From contig DKYD01000104.1 of the NCBI GenBank assembly GCA_002492335.1, forward strand, positions 1 to 27,444: DNA of 27,444 nt, read 5' to 3'. Source of the DNA: Lachnospiraceae bacterium UBA7109. Its GTDB lineage: Bacteria; Bacillota; Clostridia; Lachnospirales; Lachnospiraceae. Both the position numbers and the translations under genes were made by a program. The notes beneath the pieces are model-generated. The model searched no databases. It saw only the letters and a program-made list of their open reading frames with translations, and was not told the origin of the DNA. Numbering within the stretch: the stretch's first letter is position 1; every line of letters starts with the position of its first letter. This document shows positions 22,187 through 27,444 of the stretch, one piece after another.

Positions 22187-22996
22187 TTGGACAGACTTGA
22201 TATAAAGCTTTGGAAGCTTGCCTCAAAGGGTCAGATCGTTCCTGACCGTTCTTTATTAAAAACCCCGGAGCAGATTGAAGCTATCAAAAAAAGCGCTGCG
22301 TTAAACACCGCCGTTCTTGACCATGTACAGGCGCACATCTGTGAGGGCATGAGCACTGCACAGATTGATAAACTGGTCTATGATTTCACCACAGAACACG
22401 GCGGAATCCCGGCTCCCTTGAATTATGAGGGATTTCCCAGGAGTGTGTGCACTTCCATAAATGACGTCATATGTCACGGAATTCCCTGCGAAGACGAGAT
22501 ATTAAAAGATGGGGATATTATCAATGTAGATGTATCGACTATATTAAATGGTTATTTTTCGGATGCCTCCCGTATGTTTACGATTGGAAATATTTCTCCG
22601 CGTGCCGAAAAGCTTGTACGTACTACAAAGGAATGTGTAGAGCTGGGATTAAAGGCCGCAAAGCCATGGGGGCATCTCGGAGATATCGCCTGGGCCATTA
22701 ACAGCCACGCACGCGCGAACGGTTATTCTGTTGTAGAGGATATCGGCGGACACGGCATTGGTCTTGAATTTCATGAGGATCCTTTTGTCAGCTACGTCAC
22801 ACCGAAAGGCAGCGAAATGGTGCTTGTTCCCGGCATGATGTTTACGATCGAGCCAATGATCAATGAAGGAAGTCCGGATTTCTGTGTGGATGAAGATAAT
22901 GGATGGACGGTCTACACCATCGATGGCGGGTTATCTGCACAGATAGAATATATGGTACTGATTACAGAAAATGATGTGGAAGTTCTGACAAAATAA
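22187..22996 (+). CDS. map: Methionine aminopeptidase, type I
   Basis: This 269-residue metalloenzyme removes N-terminal methionine from new proteins. Metal ligands are D115 (NVDVS), D126 (GYFSDASRMF), H189 (GGHGIG), E222 (FTIEPM) and E254 (AQIEYMVLIT); the substrate histidine H97 is present (ICHGIP). The N-terminal 20-25 residues (LWKLASKGQIVPDRSLLKTPEQIEAIKK) extend the E. coli core. The start is TTG at 22187, with AAGAAGGAA upstream. The housekeeping map of Clostridia usually lies in the secY-infA ribosomal region, so this could be a second copy; that is inference. It stands alone, with its own promoter and terminator. Confidence 0.94.
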   Translation: MDRLDIKLWKLASKGQIVPDRSLLKTPEQIEAIKKSAALNTAVLDHVQAHICEGMSTAQIDKLVYDFTTEHGGIPAPLNYEGFPRSVCTSINDVICHGIPCEDEILKDGDIINVDVSTILNGYFSDASRMFTIGNISPRAEKLVRTTKECVELGLKAAKPWGHLGDIAWAINSHARANGYSVVEDIGGHGIGLEFHEDPFVSYVTPKGSEMVLVPGMMFTIEPMINEGSPDFCVDEDNGWTVYTIDGGLSAQIEYMVLITENDVEVLTK

Positions 22997-23024
22997 TTCA
23001 CCGGACTTCACGACAAAGCAGTCA

Positions 23025-23068
23025 AAAACAGACCGGAGAGCCTTTCCCCGGTCTGTTTTGCTGTCTTT
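23025..23068. terminator. Bidirectional terminator between map and the phosphohexomutase gene
   Basis: AAAACAGACCGG (23025-23036) pairs perfectly with CCGGTCTGTTTT (23048-23059) across 11 bases. The plus strand goes on to TTTTTTT at about 23066, and the minus strand has TTTT in the stem foot. It serves two converging genes. Confidence 0.8.
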
Positions 23069-23090
23069 TTTTATTTTCTTTGTTATCTTT

Positions 23091-24773
23091 TTATGCCAGA
23101 ATCGGCTTCATAGCCTCTGCAAGCTTATCTTTCTGCGCCTGCGCCTCAGCCAGATCCTTACCCAGCGTAGTAAAGTATGTTTTAATCTTCGGCTCTGTAC
23201 CGGATGGGCGAACAATCACGGCTGCCCCGCCTTCCAGATTGTAGATCAGAACATTTGCAGCCGGGAGACCTGTCTCCTCCGGTTTCTTATAATCAACCGC
23301 TTTCACTACCTTATAGCCTGCAATCTCCGTAAGCGGATTCTCACGAAGTCCTTCCATAATACCCGTCATTTTATCCATACCGGATAACCCCGGGAATTCG
23401 AAGCTGTCAACCTTATTCAGGTAACGGCCATATTCTGCATAAATTTCTTCCAGTCTTTCTTTGATAGAGGAGCCAATGCTGCGGTAATACGCCGCCATCT
23501 CGCAGATCAGCATGGAACCGATAATCGCATCCTTATCACGTACATACGGTCCTGCCAGATATCCATAACTTTCCTCGAATCCAAAGATAAATCTCTCTAC
23601 CTCTCCAGCTTCCTCCAATGTAGCAATCTGATCGCCAATCCACTTAAAGCCTGTCAGGACACTGCGGAGTTCTACCCCGTAATGTGCCGCTATGGCATCA
23701 GCAAGCGGTGTGGAAACGATGGATTTTACAGCTACCGGATTCTCCGGCATCGTTCCATTCTCAATCCGCCCTGCACAGATATAATCTAACAGAAGCGCGC
23801 CAACCTCGTTACCGGACACCAGCTCATATGTTCCATCCGGACACTTAATCGCAATACCTACACGGTCTGCATCCGGATCCGTTGCAAGCATCAGGTCTGC
23901 GCCTGATTTCTCGGCCAACTCAAGCCCCAGCTTCAAAGCTTCAAAAATTTCCGGATTCGGGTATGGACATGTCGGGAAGTTTCCATCCGGATACTGCTGT
24001 TCCGGAACAATTGTAATATCATCAATTCCGATATCTCCCAGCACACGGGTAACCGGAACCAGTCCGCTTCCATTAAGCGGAGAGTACACAAGCTTAAGTC
24101 CCGCCGTCTTGCAAAGACCCGGGCGCACGCTGCATGCCTCAATCGCCTCATACAATGCTTCCTTGCAGTCGTCTCCCACATATTCAATCAATCCGGAAGC
24201 CATGCCTTCCTCAAAGCTTACAATCTTCGCGCCTTCCAGAATATCTGTCTTCTGAATCTCAGCATATACAATATCTGCCGCCTCATCTGTCATCTGGCAT
24301 CCATCCGGTCCATATGCCTTATATCCGTTATATTTTGCAGGATTATGGGAAGCAGTTACCATAATACCGGCATTCGCCTTATAATAACGAGTTGCAAAGC
24401 TCAATGCCGGAACCGGCATTAATGCGTCATAAATGCGAACCTTAATTCCATTTGCAGCCAATACACAGGCAGCCGTTTTCGCAAAAACGTCACTCTTGAT
24501 ACGGCTGTCATAGCTGATAGCGACCAGCTGATTTCCACCCTGTGTCTTCACCCAGTTGGCCAGTCCCTGTGTAGCCTGCCGCACCACATAGATATTCATG
24601 CGGTTCGATCCTGCTCCCAGCACGCCCCTTAAGCCCGCCGTACCAAACTTTAACGCAACCGCAAAACGCTCCTTAATCTCTTCTTCGTTCCCCGCAACTG
24701 CCTCAAGCTCTGCTGTCAGATCGGCGTCCTCAAGGTCTGCCTGAGCCCAGCGTTTGTAATCATCCATATACAT
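23091..24773 (-). CDS. Alpha-phosphohexomutase (phosphoglucomutase/phosphomannomutase)
   Basis: This 560-residue enzyme of the alpha-D-phosphohexomutase superfamily interconverts sugar-1- and sugar-6-phosphates through a phosphoserine. S142 lies in TASHNPAKYNGYKAYG; the magnesium loop is DPDADRVGI; the sugar-binding loop is FGFEESYGYL; the phosphate-binding loop is RPSGTEPKIKTYF. Length and loops fit the PgcA-type enzyme of Firmicutes, which links glucose-1-phosphate from glycogen or maltodextrin to glycolysis. A GH13 alpha-glucan hydrolase gene lies just upstream in the same direction, which suits this. It has its own promoter at 24836-24864. Substrate preference cannot be read from the sequence. 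Confidence 0.94.
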   Translation of the reverse strand: MYMDDYKRWAQADLEDADLTAELEAVAGNEEEIKERFAVALKFGTAGLRGVLGAGSNRMNIYVVRQATQGLANWVKTQGGNQLVAISYDSRIKSDVFAKTAACVLAANGIKVRIYDALMPVPALSFATRYYKANAGIMVTASHNPAKYNGYKAYGPDGCQMTDEAADIVYAEIQKTDILEGAKIVSFEEGMASGLIEYVGDDCKEALYEAIEACSVRPGLCKTAGLKLVYSPLNGSGLVPVTRVLGDIGIDDITIVPEQQYPDGNFPTCPYPNPEIFEALKLGLELAEKSGADLMLATDPDADRVGIAIKCPDGTYELVSGNEVGALLLDYICAGRIENGTMPENPVAVKSIVSTPLADAIAAHYGVELRSVLTGFKWIGDQIATLEEAGEVERFIFGFEESYGYLAGPYVRDKDAIIGSMLICEMAAYYRSIGSSIKERLEEIYAEYGRYLNKVDSFEFPGLSGMDKMTGIMEGLRENPLTEIAGYKVVKAVDYKKPEETGLPAANVLIYNLEGGAAVIVRPSGTEPKIKTYFTTLGKDLAEAQAQKDKLAEAMKPILA

Positions 24774-24796
24774 TGATTTTCACCTGTCCTTTTTTC

Positions 24797-24837
24797 ATTA
24801 TAGAAGGTATTTCCGTTCTCTGATACCTATCTATAAT
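24797..24837 (-). other. Inverted repeat in the leader of the phosphohexomutase gene
   Basis: ATTATAG (24797-24803) pairs with CTATAAT (24831-24837), and AGGTAT (24805-24810) pairs with ATACCT (24823-24828), with small bulges and a 12-nt loop. On the minus strand it begins at the -10 box and ends about 4 bases before the ribosome binding site. No T-run follows. It may stabilise the mRNA, or bind a regulator as DNA. Confidence 0.5.
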
Positions 24838-24864
24838 TTTAATGAATTTCCGTCTCAGTGTCAA
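24836..24864 (-). promoter_or_regulatory. Promoter of the phosphohexomutase gene
   Basis: On the minus strand a perfect TTGACA (24864-24859) and TAAAAT (24841-24836) are 17 bp apart, between the GH13 stop codon and the mutase start. Confidence 0.78.
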
Positions 24865-24871
24865 CGAATAA

Positions 24872-26914
24872 TTATCTCTTTATCGTCTTCATGACAAGCG
24901 CCGAATTCGACCCCATATTCACAACTACATTCCCATCTTTTACGATATATTCTTCGTAGCTTCTTGTATACCCGTTCGCATAAGAATAGATCAGCCTGCT
25001 CATCCGGCTGTTCACCGGCACCTCCGCCATCCACACCGGCACAGTTACCTCTCTCAGTTCACTACTGTTATTAATAATCACTACAATCTGCTCTTTTTCA
25101 TCAAACCTCGCATACGCAATTACATTTTCCCAGCCGCCAAGCATAAGGAGCGAGCCTTTCCGGAACACAGAATGTTCTTTGTGTATATGAATCATTTCCT
25201 TATGGAAACGGATCAATTCCTGATTTTCATGTCCCCACGGATACGTACGCCTGCTGTCCGGATCCGTAAATCCACACACACCTGCTTCATCTCCATAATA
25301 CACGGTTGGCGCTCCCGACCACGTCATCTGTATGACAACAGCTTCCCTCATCACCGCTTCGTTTACATATTTGTCCGCCTGCTCAGGCCCGAGTGTTCCG
25401 GTACGCCCCACCATATGGTTCGTCCTCGTCAGAAATCTGGAATGATCATGGTTGGAAAGCTCGTTCATGGCAGACTGCAGAGATGAGGTCATCATATCCG
25501 CCATATGATGCGTCATAGCGCCCATAAACGCATCCGCATTTCCAAGCAGATCTTCCCGCTTCTCGTCACTATGCTTCTCCATTCCGGTAAGGAACCAGGT
25601 CACCGGCTCCATAAACGCATCATAATTCATCACCGTATCCCACTCGTCTCCCCGAAGCCACTCCTCCGGATCGCCGTAATGTTCCGCCAAAATTACTGCA
25701 TTCGGATTCGCATCCTTTACCGCCTTACGGAATTTCTTCCAGAAACTATGATTATACTCATTGCTTCTGCCGAGATCCGCCGCCACATCCAGACGCCATC
25801 CGTCCACATTATATGGAGGCGATACCCATTTGCGGCCTATCTGAAGAATGTATTCCTCCAGCTTCTCAGAATCCTCGTAATTCAACTTCGGCAGAGTATC
25901 ATGCCCCCACCATCCATCATAACTGTTATTATACGGCCAGTTTTCCGGTCCCTCGTTTGTAAACCGAAAATAACTGTGGTACGGACTGTCATAAGAAACA
26001 TATGCCCCCGGAGCATAATTCTCCTGATTTTCATATATTCGTTCCCTGTCCATCCATTTATTAAAAGAGCCACAGTGATTAAACACACCGTCAAGAATAA
26101 TCCTCATTCCCCGCCTGTGAAGCTCCTCCACAAATTGGGAAAAGAAATGATTGCTCGCCTCCAGGTTCTTAAAATCTCCTGTCCGCTTCTGGTATTTTGT
26201 CGCCTGAGAATTTTCTGTCACACCATCGCTTAATACATCGCCGCCATCTTCGACGATCACACCATAATGTGGGTCTATATAGTCATAATCCTGGATATCA
26301 TATTTATGATTCGAAGGAGATACAAAAAGTGGATTAAAATACAGAACCTCTATTCCCAGATCCTGCAGATAATCCAGTTTGTCCATAACTCCCTTAAGAT
26401 CTCCGCCATAAAACTCCCGGACGCCCATACTGTCCGGATATTTATTCCAGTCCGTTACTTTACGGCTGTAATCTCCAATATAAAAATACTCATTTGTTTC
26501 TACATCATTTGAGAAATCTCCATTATAAAAACGGTCTGTATAGATTTGATACATAACCGCGCCCTTCGCCCAGTCCGGAACAGAAAATCCGGGAACAATC
26601 ACAAAGCTGTAAACGTCGATTACCTCCCTGGAGATCCCGCAGCGATTATAATAATACATTTCCCCCTCACAATTGATTTCAAAATAATACCGGAAAGGCT
26701 CTTCCCCCACTCTGCATACGACAGAATAATAGTCAAATGCGCCTTCCGTATATGTTTTTTCCATCTCACGACTGCTGTCCGGAGTAATTAATTTTACTCC
26801 GGACACATCATCCTTCGCCGTGCGGAATCTGATCGTAATTGTCTCATTCTGGTTCGGTTCCGGAGGAATCACATACCCTGCTGTCCCATCGCTAAATAAT
26901 GCCTGCTCCTTCAT
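24872..26914 (-). CDS. Glycoside hydrolase family 13 (alpha-amylase/neopullulanase type)
   Basis: This 680-residue protein has an N-terminal beta-domain (about 1-105) and a GH13 TIM barrel. The signature regions are DGVFNH (275-280), the nucleophile D376 in GWRLDVA, the acid/base E411 in ILAEHYGD, and the transition-state D490 in LSNHD. MYQIYTDRFYNGD and DLKGVMDKLDYLQDLGIEVLYFNP are typical of cyclomaltodextrinase/neopullulanase-like enzymes. No signal peptide is visible, so an intracellular role on imported maltodextrins is likely. Its ATG lies inside the end of ftsH, with a 23-bp overlap, so translation may be coupled. Exact specificity (alpha-1,4 versus 1,6) is not determined by these motifs. 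Confidence 0.93.
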   Translation of the reverse strand: MKEQALFSDGTAGYVIPPEPNQNETITIRFRTAKDDVSGVKLITPDSSREMEKTYTEGAFDYYSVVCRVGEEPFRYYFEINCEGEMYYYNRCGISREVIDVYSFVIVPGFSVPDWAKGAVMYQIYTDRFYNGDFSNDVETNEYFYIGDYSRKVTDWNKYPDSMGVREFYGGDLKGVMDKLDYLQDLGIEVLYFNPLFVSPSNHKYDIQDYDYIDPHYGVIVEDGGDVLSDGVTENSQATKYQKRTGDFKNLEASNHFFSQFVEELHRRGMRIILDGVFNHCGSFNKWMDRERIYENQENYAPGAYVSYDSPYHSYFRFTNEGPENWPYNNSYDGWWGHDTLPKLNYEDSEKLEEYILQIGRKWVSPPYNVDGWRLDVAADLGRSNEYNHSFWKKFRKAVKDANPNAVILAEHYGDPEEWLRGDEWDTVMNYDAFMEPVTWFLTGMEKHSDEKREDLLGNADAFMGAMTHHMADMMTSSLQSAMNELSNHDHSRFLTRTNHMVGRTGTLGPEQADKYVNEAVMREAVVIQMTWSGAPTVYYGDEAGVCGFTDPDSRRTYPWGHENQELIRFHKEMIHIHKEHSVFRKGSLLMLGGWENVIAYARFDEKEQIVVIINNSSELREVTVPVWMAEVPVNSRMSRLIYSYANGYTRSYEEYIVKDGNVVVNMGSNSALVMKTIKR

Positions 26915-27444
26915 TCCCTTTACCCTTTCTATCCGTAAATAACTGCTCGAATTCTTCTCTCGTTATCTTCTCCTTTTCCAGCAAAAGCCCGGCACATGCA
27001 TGCAGCACATCATCGTACTCATGGATAATTTCTTTTGCACGCTTATAACATTCATCAATAATACGCTTCACTTCCTTGTCTATAACAGAAGCAACGCCTT
27101 CTCCATACTGTCTCTGCGTATGTGCAAGATCCCGCCCTATGAACACTTCATCATTATCGTTATCATAGTTAATCAGTCCCACCGCTTCAGACATACCGAA
27201 TTTTGTTACCATAGATTTTGCCAGGCCGGTCGCCTGTCTGATATCCTGGGACGCACCTGTTGTAATATCATCAAACACTGCTTCTTCCGCCACACGTCCC
27301 CCCAGTGACACTGTAATATCCTGCAGCATTTTCCCTCTGGTATCAAACATTTCATCCCTTTCCGGGAGCGGCATCGTATAACCTCCCGCGCTTCCGGTCG
27401 GAATAATTGACACACTATATACCGGTCCCACATCCGGAAGCACA
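26892..27444 (-). CDS. ftsH: ATP-dependent zinc metalloprotease FtsH, C-terminal part (partial)
   Basis: Only the C-terminal portion (about 184 codons) of this membrane-anchored AAA+ protease is in the window; the beginning, with the ATPase domain and the HEAGH site, lies past the right edge. VYSVSIIPTGSAGGYTMPLPERDEMFDTRGKMLQDITVSLGGRVAEEAVFDDITTGASQDIRQATGLAKSMVTKFGMSE is the M41 peptidase domain, with the zinc-ligand aspartate in GASQDI. The end, EKITREEFEQLF, is the usual FtsH C-terminus. It overlaps the GH13 gene by 23 bp. FtsH degrades misassembled membrane proteins and some regulators. Confidence 0.95.
   Translation of the reverse strand, partial: VLPDVGPVYSVSIIPTGSAGGYTMPLPERDEMFDTRGKMLQDITVSLGGRVAEEAVFDDITTGASQDIRQATGLAKSMVTKFGMSEAVGLINYDNDNDEVFIGRDLAHTQRQYGEGVASVIDKEVKRIIDECYKRAKEIIHEYDDVLHACAGLLLEKEKITREEFEQLFTDRKGKGNEGAGII

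Noticed and set aside
25505..26233. Long open frame on the plus strand inside the GH13 gene
   Set aside because: It is a complementary-strand shadow of a well-conserved catalytic region.

Overview
The window looks like a chromosomal segment of a low-to-mid GC Gram-positive anaerobe of the class Clostridia, most likely family Lachnospiraceae. This is an inference from gene content and style: an Amt-PII fusion, split transketolase, strong AGGAGG ribosome binding sites, a T-box leader, a pfkA-dnaX-ybaB-recR cluster, and a DUF5711/CvpA/LysM cluster. Most of it is core metabolism. Accessory material sits at the left edge and at about 8.2-12 kb.

Layout. (1) Positions 1-350 hold the C-terminus of a tyrosine integrase, followed by a cluster of GTTGTAAAA repeats, so an integrated element lies to the left. 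(2) Positions 350-4725 hold a low-molecular-weight protein tyrosine phosphatase, an ammonium transporter fused to a PII domain (minus strand) whose long leader carries two terminator-like hairpins and a possible leader peptide, and a divergent MarR-MATE pair with two near-identical palindromic operators. (3) Positions 4815-8220 are a minus-strand operon under a tyrosine T-box: a DUF3267 HELLH membrane protein, tyrS, a YjbR-MGMT fusion and a flavin reductase. (4) Positions 8240-9810 are a graveyard: a 133-bp MITE-like element with 10-bp direct repeats, an Rpn-type nuclease remnant, a decayed IS1182-type transposase and a 71-nt hairpin. (5) Positions 9859-12030 hold an RCC1-repeat/SLH surface protein gene, split by one in-frame amber codon and driven by a promoter whose -35/-10 spacer contains a run of nine G. 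(6) Positions 12205-15600 are an envelope operon: a LysM protein, a DUF5711 protein and a CvpA protein. (7) Positions 15775-18300 hold fructose-6-phosphate aldolase/transaldolase and the two transketolase subunits. (8) Positions 18353-22050 are the operon pfkA-dnaX-ybaB-recR. (9) From 22187 to the end: a methionine aminopeptidase, a phosphohexomutase, a GH13 amylase and the C-terminus of FtsH.

How the genes fit together. Phosphohexomutase, GH13, PFK, transketolase and transaldolase together cover alpha-glucan use, glycolysis and the non-oxidative pentose phosphate pathway. DnaX, YbaB and RecR form the usual replication/repair set. I see no CRISPR array, rRNA or tRNA. The strongest candidate for something new is the surface-protein locus: a homopolymeric tract exactly between promoter boxes suggests phase variation, and the same gene carries an amber stop that would separate the signal peptide from the rest. 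The two-hairpin leader of the Amt-PII gene is second.
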